Source of the DNA: Halopseudomonas nanhaiensis
GTDB lineage: Bacteria; Pseudomonadota; Gammaproteobacteria; Pseudomonadales; Pseudomonadaceae
Length of the DNA: 64,000 bases
Assembly (NCBI RefSeq): GCF_020025155.1
Contig: NZ_CP073751.1
Span: forward strand, 1,922,001-1,986,000
Direction of reading: 5' to 3'
The notes beneath the pieces are model-generated. The model worked only from the letters and a program-made list of their open reading frames with translations, was not told the origin of the DNA and searched no databases. Of the stretch, positions 29,517-38,833 are shown one piece after another. Numbering within the stretch: the stretch's first letter is position 1; each line of letters begins with the position of its first letter. Both the position numbers and the translations under genes were made by a program.

Positions 29517-29994
29517 GAAGATGCCCGTTCAGGCGCAGCAAGGGCGCTGCAGGGGTCGCCACGCTATGGGTATGCCCGTGGTAAGCACCGGGTTCAGGGT
29601 TGAACGGCGCGACGATATCCTCCACATCGAGCCCCAGACCCTTGAGCATCCCGTCAAGGACATGATCACGCTGATAGCGCAGCTGACCCGGCTGTACCTC
29701 GAGCGCAACATGACGATTGCCGAGATGGTATGCCGCCCGTGCCAGCAACAGGGTGTCGTCGCAGAGTACCCGCGATAGCGGCTCGGGCTCGGCATGAATA
29801 ATGACGACCGTATCGTCGTCTGCCAGCAGCCGATCGCCCTGTTGCAGAACGCGTCCGCGCGGCAGGAACAGGCCCACCTCCACACCGCTGCGGGTGCGCG
29901 TGCGCAGCCGGCTACGGGTGCGCAGCTCATAGGTCAGTTCCAGTTCATGATGCGCCGGTCCCGGGCCGTCAAGCCATTGGTGACATTCGAGCAT
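29503..29994 (-). CDS. ureE: Urease nickel chaperone UreE
   Basis: 163 residues with an N-terminal peptide-binding domain and the C-terminal metal-binding domain (LLARAAYHLGNRHVALEV, then RYQRDHVLDGMLKGLGLDVE). The conserved His of GNRHV is the dimer-interface nickel ligand. The tail has only a few histidines (YHGHTHS, HLHAG) rather than the long His-rich end of some species. It carries nickel to UreG. It begins 9 nt after ureC. Confidence 0.96.
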   Translation of the reverse strand: MLECHQWLDGPGPAHHELELTYELRTRSRLRTRTRSGVEVGLFLPRGRVLQQGDRLLADDDTVVIIHAEPEPLSRVLCDDTLLLARAAYHLGNRHVALEVQPGQLRYQRDHVLDGMLKGLGLDVEDIVAPFNPEPGAYHGHTHSVATPAAPLLRLNGHLHAGR

Positions 29995-30003
29995 GGGGCC
30001 TCC

Positions 30004-31704
<1,701 letters not shown>

Positions 31705-31759
31705 AGCACCTCCTGGTGCCGAGCGGCCATGCCGCCCGACACGAAATCGTCATCGGGCG

Positions 31760-32065
31760 TTACAGCCCGCCCATCACCTGGCCGCGGAAGCCGTACACCT
31801 TTCGCTCACCGCCCAGCGCCACCAGCTCGACATCCCGACTCTGGCCGGGCTCGAAGCGCACCGCGGTTCCGGCAGCGATGTTCAATCGAAATCCTCGCGC
31901 GGCGTCGCGATCGAAGCGCAGCGCAGCATTGGTTTCTGCGAAGTGATAGTGCGAGCCGACCTGTATGGGGCGGTCTCCTGTATTGGCTACGCTGAGGCGC
32001 AGTGTCTCGCGGCCCTCGTTGAGGGTCAGCGAACCTTCGAGGGTCTGTATCTCTCCAGGGATCAT
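31760..32065 (-). CDS. ureB: Urease subunit beta
   Basis: 101 residues from the ATG at 32065 (MIPGEI, the usual UreB start), with GAGG 8 nt upstream; a TTG 18 nt further up is in frame but not needed. Conserved [20 protein letters not shown] and the [10 protein letters not shown] ending identify the small structural subunit. It starts 10 nt after the ureA stop. Confidence 0.97.
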   Translation of the reverse strand: MIPGEIQTLEGSLTLNEGRETLRLSVANTGDRPIQVGSHYHFAETNAALRFDRDAARGFRLNIAAGTAVRFEPGQSRDVELVALGGERKVYGFRGQVMGGL

Positions 32066-32075
32066 CGGCCGAGCC

Positions 32076-32378
32076 TCATGCAATCGGATTGTGGACGGTG
32101 ACCAGCTTGGTACCGTCGGGAAAGGTCGCTTCCACCTGCACCTCGGCGAGCAGCTCCGGAACGCCGGACATGACCTGCTCCCGGGTCAGCAAGGTGCGAC
32201 CGAAGCTCATCATCTCCGCAACGCTACGTCCGTCTCGCGCACCTTCCATGATCGCCGCACTGATATACGCCATGGCTTCCGGATAATTCAGCGTCACCCC
32301 ACGAGCGAGGCGGCGTTCGGCAACCAGCGCGGCGGTGAACAACATCAGCTTGTCTTTCTCACGGGGCGAAAGCTCCAT
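32076..32378 (-). CDS. ureA: Urease subunit gamma
   Basis: 100 residues, exactly the family length. [16 protein letters not shown] at the start, [21 protein letters not shown] in the middle and [12 protein letters not shown] at the end are near-invariant in UreA. It forms the structural core of the UreABC trimer with UreB and UreC. It begins 13 nt after ureD. Confidence 0.98.
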   Translation of the reverse strand: MELSPREKDKLMLFTAALVAERRLARGVTLNYPEAMAYISAAIMEGARDGRSVAEMMSFGRTLLTREQVMSGVPELLAEVQVEATFPDGTKLVTVHNPIA

Positions 32379-32391
32379 GGTTACACTCCGT

Positions 32392-33249
32392 TCAGGTGTT
32401 CCAGATTCGCGGCGCGCAGGGGGGGCGGCCGTTTATGCGCGGGCGTAGCCGTTGCCACAACCGCATGAAAGTCATTCGAGCGTGCTCGCCGCTATGCCCC
32501 TGATACCGGCCGACCAACAACCCGTGGCGCTGCGTAAGAGCCACCTGCGGCACCCCTGCAAGATCGTCACGCAGCGCATCCAGCTCGTTGCGCTCCAGCA
32601 TGACGGTGGCCAGCCAGGTACCACTCACACCACAACCACCCAGGCCCCAGCGCGCAGTGAGCAGGGCGTCGCCGCCATCGAAGCGGTTGCGCTCGATGTA
32701 TAGCGGGCGCCCGTCGCGCCAGATGTCCAGATGCTGATCGACCCGGCCTGCAGAGAACCCTTCACCCGCGGCCGGGCGGCCCAGGCAGAGCAGATCCCAC
32801 AGGCACAGCCGCGCGTCACCCTCCAGGTCAACCCGGGTAGTCAAGCGGGCGTCGCATCCTTCAAAGGCGATGGTGTCCTGCGGGAGATATTCCAGCGACC
32901 CGCCGGCAGCGACGCTGAACCGATTGAGCTGCTGCTGCAGCGTTCCGTTGTCACGGGCGCGGTAGCATTTACCAGAGGACGGAGTTGTCAGCAGAACCGA
33001 GGCATCGGTACCGACGTCGGTGTTCAGGCGCAGCGTGTCGCCGCTGACCAGTCCGCCAGGCGGATGAAGGATATAGAGATGAGGGCAACCGGAACCCTCT
33101 GGATGCAAGGGTCGCTGCACACGAAGCGGGCCACGATAGGCAAGACGATCGATTACGGTGCGATCCGCGCGACGAACGACGCTGACATGCAGCCCCGCCT
33201 GCCAGCTTACTGCACTATCGAGTTGCTCCAGATACCACGCTGCGCTCAT
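32392..33249 (-). CDS. ureD: Urease accessory protein UreD, first gene of the operon
   Basis: 285 residues, beta-rich. Recognisable blocks are [35 protein letters not shown] and [11 protein letters not shown], followed by the [13 protein letters not shown] segment. UreD is the scaffold that binds apo-urease and offers a channel for nickel passing from UreG/UreF. It leads the operon, and a sigma-54 promoter ends 34 nt before its ATG, so expression of the whole urease set should depend on RpoN and nitrogen status. Confidence 0.95.
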   Translation of the reverse strand: MSAAWYLEQLDSAVSWQAGLHVSVVRRADRTVIDRLAYRGPLRVQRPLHPEGSGCPHLYILHPPGGLVSGDTLRLNTDVGTDASVLLTTPSSGKCYRARDNGTLQQQLNRFSVAAGGSLEYLPQDTIAFEGCDARLTTRVDLEGDARLCLWDLLCLGRPAAGEGFSAGRVDQHLDIWRDGRPLYIERNRFDGGDALLTARWGLGGCGVSGTWLATVMLERNELDALRDDLAGVPQVALTQRHGLLVGRYQGHSGEHARMTFMRLWQRLRPRINGRPPCAPRIWNT

Positions 33250-33282
33250 GTCGCCCTGCCCCGTCTGCGATTAAGCGGACTG

Positions 33283-33298
33283 AGCAATAGACGTGCCA
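33283..33298 (-). promoter_or_regulatory. Sigma-54 (RpoN) promoter of the urease operon
   Basis: On the minus strand the sequence reads TGGCACG-TCTA-TTGCT, identical to the sigma-54 consensus (TGGCACG-N4-TTGCW) with correct -24/-12 spacing. Transcription would start near 33271, about 22 nt before ureD. Urease operons of pseudomonads are nitrogen-controlled, so an NtrC-type activator is expected. Confidence 0.85.
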
Positions 33299-33342
33299 CT
33301 GAATGACGATGCCAGCGATGGCGAGGCGTGACGGATCAGGAG

Positions 33343-33392
33343 AGGTCATCAGGCTGACCTGATTTGGTGCGCCCTAATCAAGGCGCACCAAA
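33343..33392 (-). promoter_or_regulatory. Cluster of inverted repeats upstream of the urease promoter
   Basis: Three perfect inverted repeats lie 45-110 bp upstream of the sigma-54 site: AGGTCA-N6-TGACCT (33343-33360), ATCAGG-N4-CCTGAT (33348-33363), and TTTGGTGCGCC-N8-GGCGCACCAAA (33363-33392). The position is right for an enhancer. The last also lies just after the ACP gene and could instead be its terminator. It resembles NtrC half-sites but has the wrong order and spacing for the classical site. Confidence 0.45.
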
Positions 33393-33416
33393 ACGAGGCG
33401 GCATACCAGTAATGCG

Positions 33417-33662
33417 TTACCGCAGGCGGGCAACAACGAAGTCATGAAGCGAGCCAACGGTGGCGAACGCTTCCCCTTCGATTTCGTCATCGGGGATCAA
33501 CACACCAAATTGCTTCTCGATGTCTTCGAGAATCGCAACCACGGCCATCGAATCGAACTCGGGCAGCCCGCCGAGAAGCTCGGTTTCCGCATCCAGCGCA
33601 ACGCTATCGTCAATGAGCAGGCTGCGGCGGAGCAATGCCTGAATTTCAGCCAGTCTATCCAA
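33417..33662 (-). CDS. Orphan acyl carrier protein
   Basis: 81 residues if begun at the TTG at 33662, which has GGGAG 8 nt upstream; an in-frame GTG at 33722 would add 20 residues that look unlike an ACP. The fold is a four-helix carrier protein, with the phosphopantetheine attachment serine in EFDSMAVVAIL. The helix-II segment LEDIEKQFGVLIPDDEIEGEAF is acidic, as in other ACPs. It is distinct from the housekeeping acpP at 62418. No ketosynthase or ligase lies beside it, so its acyl partner is unknown. Confidence 0.8.
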   Translation of the reverse strand: MDRLAEIQALLRRSLLIDDSVALDAETELLGGLPEFDSMAVVAILEDIEKQFGVLIPDDEIEGEAFATVGSLHDFVVARLR

Positions 33663-33745
33663 CTGGTTTTCTCCCGGGGTGGTAATGACAGCGGCGGATT
33701 CTGCCAAAGTTGCTGCGGCCACACCAGCGATACTGCAACGCAGGC

Positions 33746-35353
33746 TCAGCGCGGATCATCCTCCGGCTGCGGCGCGGACTCGCCTGGTCCTTCAGCGGCA
33801 TGATAACCAAGCTCGAGGCCAGCGCGGTCAGTCCACTGATCGCCAAGTTCTGCTTTAACAGACACGCCCAACTCCTTGAAATCGTTGACCTGCTTCACCA
33901 GATTTCCGCGACCATTAACGAGCTGATCGCAGGCTTTTTGATAGGCCTCGGTCGCCGACTCCAGATTCTTGCCGATCTTGTCCATACTCCCGAGGAAGGT
34001 GCGCAACTTGTCGTGAACCTTGGCTGCGCGGTCGGCCAGCTCGGCGGTATGCCGGTTCTGGTCCTCGAATCGCCACAGTTGGCGAACGATATTCAGGCTG
34101 GTGAGCAGCGTCGTCGGAGTGGCCACCAGCACGTTCTGTTCGATGGCCTTCTGAAACAGCTTTTCATCGGCTTTCAGCGCTTCGACAAACGCCGATTCGA
34201 TGGGGATGAACATGAACACCATTTCCGGCGCATTCAACCCCGGCAGCTCGAAGTAATTGCGGTCCGACAGCTCGCGTATACGCTGCCCGATGGCTTGGAC
34301 ATGCTCGGCCAGCGCAATATTGCGCTCGGCATCGTCTTCGGCATTGATATAGCGGGTGTACGCATTCAGCGACACCTTGGCATCGATGATCAGGTGCTTG
34401 CCCTGCGGCAGGTACACCAACACATCGGGGCGCTGCCGCTGGCCCTCGGCATTGGTGAAGCTGACCTCCCGCTTGAAGTCTTCCCCGGCCCGCAAGCCTG
34501 ACCGCTCGAGCACGTTTTCGAGAATCAGCTCGCCCCAGTTGCCCTGGGTTTTCTTCTGCCCGCGCAGGGCCGTACTCAGATCGTGCGCTTCCTGGGTGAT
34601 CTGCCTGTTCAGCTCCTTGAGGTGCATCAGCTCCTGCGCCAGCGCGGCCTGCTGCTGGGTGTCCTTGTGATGAATGTCTTCGACCTTGGTGCGGAACTGG
34701 TCGATCTGTTCGCGAAACGGCTTGAGCAGCGCATCAAGTGACTGTTGGCTGTGCTGCGAGAACGCCTGCCCCTTGGCCTCGAAGATACGACCGGCGAGTT
34801 GCTCGAACTCCATCTTCAACTGCTCGCGACTTTCCTTGAGCAGCTGCTGCTGTTCGGTGAAATGCTGTTGCCGATGTTCCAGGCTGTTACGCAGGGTCGA
34901 ATGCTCGACGTTCAACTGTTCGTGAACAGTCTGCAGCTCGACCAGCCGAGCCGTGAGCGACTCCCGCTCGCCGCGCAGCTCCTCCATCTGCCGCAACTGT
35001 TCCCGGCTCATGGTTTGCGCCCGCTCGGCCTGCACCTGCCAGTCGTGACTCAGGCGCTCGGCTTCGGTCAGACGTTCACAGATTTCCTTGTGCTGGGCAC
35101 GTAACGCATCGAGCGTCTCCTGCACGTGCTCCAGCCGTGCTTCCAGCGTGCCGTGCCGGGCCTGATGCTGATGGCCCTCGACCTCGAGACGATGCCCCCG
35201 CTCTCGCTGCTCTTCCAGCTGGGCGATGGCTGCTTCGAGTTCGGCCTGGCGCTGATTCTGCCGGCGCAGCAGCAGCGCGGCTGTCGCGCCCCAGCCGACC
35301 AGGGACGCGAGCGCAATCACGCCCATGAGCAGTTGAATGTCTGAAAACGGCAT
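33746..35353 (-). CDS. rmuC: DNA recombination protein RmuC
   Basis: 535 residues from the ATG at 35353, with AAGGAG 6 nt upstream; the long upstream extension of the frame is not coding. One N-terminal membrane helix (about 8-28) and a long Gln/Glu-rich coiled coil (about 35-215) precede the RmuC nuclease-like domain (about 225-480). That domain has GNWGELILENVLERSGL, RPDVLVYLPQGKHLIIDAKVSL, FELPGLNAPEMVFMFIPIE and TPTTLLTSLNIV. RmuC limits inversions at short inverted repeats and is probably a nuclease of the PD-(D/E)XK type. The acidic C-terminal tail is poorly conserved in the family. Confidence 0.94.
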   Translation of the reverse strand: MPFSDIQLLMGVIALASLVGWGATAALLLRRQNQRQAELEAAIAQLEEQRERGHRLEVEGHQHQARHGTLEARLEHVQETLDALRAQHKEICERLTEAERLSHDWQVQAERAQTMSREQLRQMEELRGERESLTARLVELQTVHEQLNVEHSTLRNSLEHRQQHFTEQQQLLKESREQLKMEFEQLAGRIFEAKGQAFSQHSQQSLDALLKPFREQIDQFRTKVEDIHHKDTQQQAALAQELMHLKELNRQITQEAHDLSTALRGQKKTQGNWGELILENVLERSGLRAGEDFKREVSFTNAEGQRQRPDVLVYLPQGKHLIIDAKVSLNAYTRYINAEDDAERNIALAEHVQAIGQRIRELSDRNYFELPGLNAPEMVFMFIPIESAFVEALKADEKLFQKAIEQNVLVATPTTLLTSLNIVRQLWRFEDQNRHTAELADRAAKVHDKLRTFLGSMDKIGKNLESATEAYQKACDQLVNGRGNLVKQVNDFKELGVSVKAELGDQWTDRAGLELGYHAAEGPGESAPQPEDDPR

Positions 35354-35424
35354 GCAGATCTCCTTGGCAAGGACCCGCATTATCCGCCTGATGCACCACG
35401 TTGCAACCTCCTCGCTCCGGCAAT

Positions 35425-35441
35425 CCCCCCCATAAGGGGGG
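35425..35441. promoter_or_regulatory. CCC-N4-GGG palindrome upstream of the DUF1302 gene
   Basis: C7-ATAA-G6 followed by TTC, ending 113 nt before the ATG at 35555. It closely resembles the element at 43893-43909 upstream of the PQQ dehydrogenase gene, so it is a candidate operator for a common regulator. Confidence 0.5.
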
Positions 35442-35554
35442 TTCAGGCCGGCAACCGGCCAGCATAGTGTCGAGTGGGGCATGAAAAGGCCGTTGCAGAC
35501 GGCTTGCGACATCACCCCGGGTTCCAATAAGAACAAGCCCGACGCGAGGGAATC

Positions 35555-37351
35555 ATGAGCAGAATAACTACAAGAAAATGGATCTGGGGCCTGACGTCCT
35601 TGACCGTAGCGGTCGCCATGGCTGCAGCAACGCCGGCTCACGCGGTACGCTTCGATATTGGCGAGGTGCAAGGCCAGTTCGATTCACAGCTTTCCGTCGG
35701 TTCTGCCTGGAGTACGCAGGCGCGCGATGCCGATCTCATCTGGATAAACAATGGCGGCCGTGCCAATGCGGCCAACTCGGACGACGGGCGCCTGAACTAT
35801 GAAAAGGGCGACGTGATCTCCACCATTTTCAAGGGTACCCACGACCTGTCCCTCCAATACGGTGACACGGGCGTCTTCGTCCGCGGCAAGTACTGGTACG
35901 ACTTCGAGATGAAGGACGGCAGTCAGGATCTCTACGACATCGACGACAGCGGCCGGCGCGATCTGGCCAAGGCTTCCGGTGCTGAGCTGCTGGATGCGTT
36001 CATCTACCACAACTATGCGATCGGCAGCATGCCCGGCTCGGTCCGCGTAGGTCGCCAGGTGGTGAGCTGGGGCGAAAGCACATTCATTCAGAACAGCGTC
36101 AACAGCATCAATCCGGTGGATGTTGCGGCTTTTCGCCGTCCCGGTGCCGAAATCAAGGAAGGCCTGATCCCGGTCAACATGCTGTACCTGTCCCAGAGTT
36201 TGACCGAGAACCTGGGCATGGAGCTGTTCTATCAGCTCGAGTGGGACCCTCTGGTGCTCGACAACTGCGGCACCTTCTTCTCATTTACCGATGCGGTCGC
36301 CAAGGGCTGCAACTATACGGTGGTAGACGGTACCCAGCTCAGCGGCGGACCGATGGTGTACGTACCGCGCCTGGAGAACCGGGAGCCGACTGACAGTGGC
36401 CAGTTCGGTGCGGCGTTTCGCTGGTTCGTGCCGTCGTTGAACGATACCGAGCTCGGTCTGTACGCGATGAATTTCCACAGCCGCTCGCCGATCTACAGCA
36501 ACATTGCCGGGACGGGTGCGCCGACGGGCGCGACGCCCAACGCACGCCTGGATGTGGTGGAGGTCCCGCTCGATGCCGGCTACTACATCGATTATCCGGA
36601 GGATATACGCCTCTATGGCGTGAGCTTCCAGACCAACCTTGGCGGCATGTCCGTGTCCGGTGAGCTGAGCTACCGACCCAACCAGCCGCTGCAGATCAGC
36701 ACCAACGATACCGTGGCAGCAGCGCTGGGCGGCGGAGCGAATCCGTTCACGCCGGTCAACCTCAGCGGCCATTACCCGGGGCTGGTGCCTGGCGTGCCCG
36801 CCCCCGCCGGTTACGACATCCGTGGCTACAAGCGCATGCCGGTCACCCAGGCCCAGGTAACGGCCATCCACTTCATGGACAACGTGCTCGGTGCCGACCG
36901 GCTCTCGCTGGTTGGTGAAGTAGGCTACAACCACATCGGCGGTTTGAAGAGCGGCCCCGACCCGCTTCGCTTCGGGCGCGATTCTATATTCGGTTCCGGT
37001 GAGCTGGCAGTACCCGGGCTCTGCGAGTTCGTGGTCAACACCGCACAGCCGCAATACTGCTCGGACGAAGGCTTCTATACACAGCACTCCTGGGGCTATC
37101 GACTGGTTGCCGCGCTGGACTACAGCGGCTATGCCGGCGTCGCGCTGACCCCGAGCCTGGCCTTCTCGCACGATGTGGAAGGCTTCGGCCCCAACTTCAA
37201 CGAAGGCGCCAAAGCCGCCAGTGTTGGCCTCAATGCGCTTTACAACAACAAATACAACGCCAGCCTGAGCTACACGAACTACTTCGGCGGCGACTTCAAT
37301 ACCCTGACCGATCGCGACTTCGTGGCGGTCAGCGTCGGTGTGAATTTCTGA
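35555..37351 (+). CDS. DUF1302 outer-membrane beta-barrel protein
   Basis: 598 residues with a signal peptide (about 1-30, ending TPAHA). The mature start VRFDIGEVQGQFDSQLSVGSAW is typical of DUF1302. So are GSVRVGRQVVSWGES (about residues 162-176) and the alternating beta-strand pattern to a C-terminal aromatic (GVNF). Such proteins are thought to be outer-membrane channels or lipid/hydrophobic-substrate handlers and are almost always followed by a DUF1329 gene, as here (16 nt downstream). AGGGA lies 5 nt before the ATG. Placed in a region with a PQQ alcohol dehydrogenase and esterases, uptake or export of a hydrophobic alcohol or ester is a reasonable guess. Confidence 0.9.
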   Translation: MSRITTRKWIWGLTSLTVAVAMAAATPAHAVRFDIGEVQGQFDSQLSVGSAWSTQARDADLIWINNGGRANAANSDDGRLNYEKGDVISTIFKGTHDLSLQYGDTGVFVRGKYWYDFEMKDGSQDLYDIDDSGRRDLAKASGAELLDAFIYHNYAIGSMPGSVRVGRQVVSWGESTFIQNSVNSINPVDVAAFRRPGAEIKEGLIPVNMLYLSQSLTENLGMELFYQLEWDPLVLDNCGTFFSFTDAVAKGCNYTVVDGTQLSGGPMVYVPRLENREPTDSGQFGAAFRWFVPSLNDTELGLYAMNFHSRSPIYSNIAGTGAPTGATPNARLDVVEVPLDAGYYIDYPEDIRLYGVSFQTNLGGMSVSGELSYRPNQPLQISTNDTVAAALGGGANPFTPVNLSGHYPGLVPGVPAPAGYDIRGYKRMPVTQAQVTAIHFMDNVLGADRLSLVGEVGYNHIGGLKSGPDPLRFGRDSIFGSGELAVPGLCEFVVNTAQPQYCSDEGFYTQHSWGYRLVAALDYSGYAGVALTPSLAFSHDVEGFGPNFNEGAKAASVGLNALYNNKYNASLSYTNYFGGDFNTLTDRDFVAVSVGVNF

Positions 37352-37367
37352 AGGACGGAGAACAACA

Positions 37368-38741
37368 ATGACATCATTCGCAAAGACAAGCCGCCGCACG
37401 CTCGCACTCCTTACCCTCACCGCCCTGTCCGCCGGCGTCCAGGCCGCGGTATCGCCGGACGAAGCCGCCAGACTGGGCAACGAGCTCACCCCGCTTGGTG
37501 CAGAGCGCGCCGGCAATGCAGACGGCACCATTCCGGAGTGGACCGGCGGCATGCCGACCGACGCTGCAGCTGTAGACAAGGATGGCTTTTACTCGGAGCC
37601 GTTCCCCGACGACAAGATCCTTTTCACCATCACTGCAGCGAATGTCGAGCAGTACAAGGACAAGCTCAGCCCGGGTCACATGGCGATGTTCACCCGATAT
37701 CCGGAAACCTACCGGATGCACGTCTACCAGACCCGGCGGACCAACAAGGTGCCCAAAGAGATCGAAGAAGCGGTTGCGCGCAATGCAGTCAATACGCAGC
37801 TGGTCGAAGGCGGAAACGGGCTCGAGAATTTCGACAGCGCCTACCCTTTCCCCATTCCGCAGAACGGTGTCGAGGCGGTCTGGAACCATATCACTCGCTA
37901 CCGTGGCGGCAGCCTGCAGCGCACCATCGCCCAGGCGACGCCGCAGGCGAACGGCTCCAATACCATGGTGATTTTCCAGGACCAGTTCACCTTCGCAACA
38001 GCGCTGACCGACTATGGCCCGAAGATTTCCGACAACCTGATGTTCTACTTCACCCAGCGGGTACTGTCACCGTCGCGTCTGGCCGGGGACGTGCTGCTGG
38101 TGCACGAGAATATCAACCAGGTGAAGGAACCGCGTCTGGCCTGGATTTACAACGCCGGTCAACGCCGGGTACGCCGCGCCCCGCAGGTCGCCTACGACGG
38201 TCCGGCGTTTGGCGCGGATGGCACCCGTACAGCGGACAACTACGACCTCTACAATGGCGCGCCGGATCGCTACGACTGGAAACTGGTTGGCAAGCGGGAA
38301 ATGTACATCCCCTACAACAACTACAAGATCGCCTCGCGGGACGTCAAATACGACGACATCATCCAGGCGGGCCATATCAACCAGGATCTGGTGCGGTACG
38401 AGTTGCACCGCGTGTGGGAAGTCGAAGCCAACCTGCGCGACGGCCAGCGCCACGTGTATGCCAAGCGTCACTTTTTCATCAACGAGGATAACTGGCAGGC
38501 CGCGGCCATCGACCATTACGACGGCCGTGGCGGCCTGTGGCGCGTCGCTGAAGCCATCGCCCAGCACCGATTCGAGGTCGAGGTGCCCGGCTATGCGATC
38601 GAAACGCTATACGACCTGCAGAATGGGCGCTATGTGGCGCTCGGCATGACCAATGAAGAGCGCAAGAACTACGATCTGTCGTTCAAGGCTTCCTCTGCCG
38701 ACTACACGCCCAATGCGCTACGCGCATCCGGTATCCGCTGA
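37368..38741 (+). CDS. DUF1329 periplasmic/outer-membrane-associated protein
   Basis: 457 residues with a signal peptide (about 1-26, ending GVQA). Family signatures are LTPLGAERAGNADGTIPEWTGG near the start, PETYRMHVYQTRR, and QVKEPRLAWIYNAGQRRVRRAPQVAYD in the middle. The C-terminal part has HRVWEVEANLRDG and KRHFFINEDNW. DUF1329 proteins share the LolB/VioE-like lipoprotein-carrier fold and work with DUF1302 partners. It forms a two-gene operon with the upstream gene and is followed by a strong terminator. Confidence 0.92.
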   Translation: MTSFAKTSRRTLALLTLTALSAGVQAAVSPDEAARLGNELTPLGAERAGNADGTIPEWTGGMPTDAAAVDKDGFYSEPFPDDKILFTITAANVEQYKDKLSPGHMAMFTRYPETYRMHVYQTRRTNKVPKEIEEAVARNAVNTQLVEGGNGLENFDSAYPFPIPQNGVEAVWNHITRYRGGSLQRTIAQATPQANGSNTMVIFQDQFTFATALTDYGPKISDNLMFYFTQRVLSPSRLAGDVLLVHENINQVKEPRLAWIYNAGQRRVRRAPQVAYDGPAFGADGTRTADNYDLYNGAPDRYDWKLVGKREMYIPYNNYKIASRDVKYDDIIQAGHINQDLVRYELHRVWEVEANLRDGQRHVYAKRHFFINEDNWQAAAIDHYDGRGGLWRVAEAIAQHRFEVEVPGYAIETLYDLQNGRYVALGMTNEERKNYDLSFKASSADYTPNALRASGIR

Positions 38742-38745
38742 CCTC

Positions 38746-38772
38746 GTGCTCCCTGGCCGCGCCGGGGAGCAC
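38746..38772 (+). terminator. First hairpin after the DUF1329 gene
   Basis: GTGCTCCC and GGGAGCAC pair over an 11-nt loop, 4 nt after the stop. There is no T-run. The better terminator is at 38799. Confidence 0.4.
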
Positions 38773-38798
38773 CGAACCGCTCCTCCAAGCTGAGCCTT

Positions 38799-38833
38799 GC
38801 GCTTCTCCGTGACTGCCGGGGAAGCGCCTTTTT
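38799..38833 (+). terminator. Intrinsic terminator of the DUF1302-DUF1329 operon
   Basis: GCGCTTCTCC and GGGGAAGCGC pair over 10 bp (one G-T), followed by CTTTTT. It abuts the stop of the convergent regulator gene. Confidence 0.75.

Noticed and set aside
33363-33392. NtrC enhancer site upstream of ureD
   Set aside because: Half-sites are in the order GGTGC...GCACC, and the inner TGCGCC/GGCGCA arms have 8 instead of 5 bases between them, so it is listed only as an inverted repeat.
33663-33722. Longer start (GTG 33722) for the orphan ACP
   Set aside because: The extra 20 residues lack ACP character and the GTG has no ribosome site, unlike the TTG at 33662.
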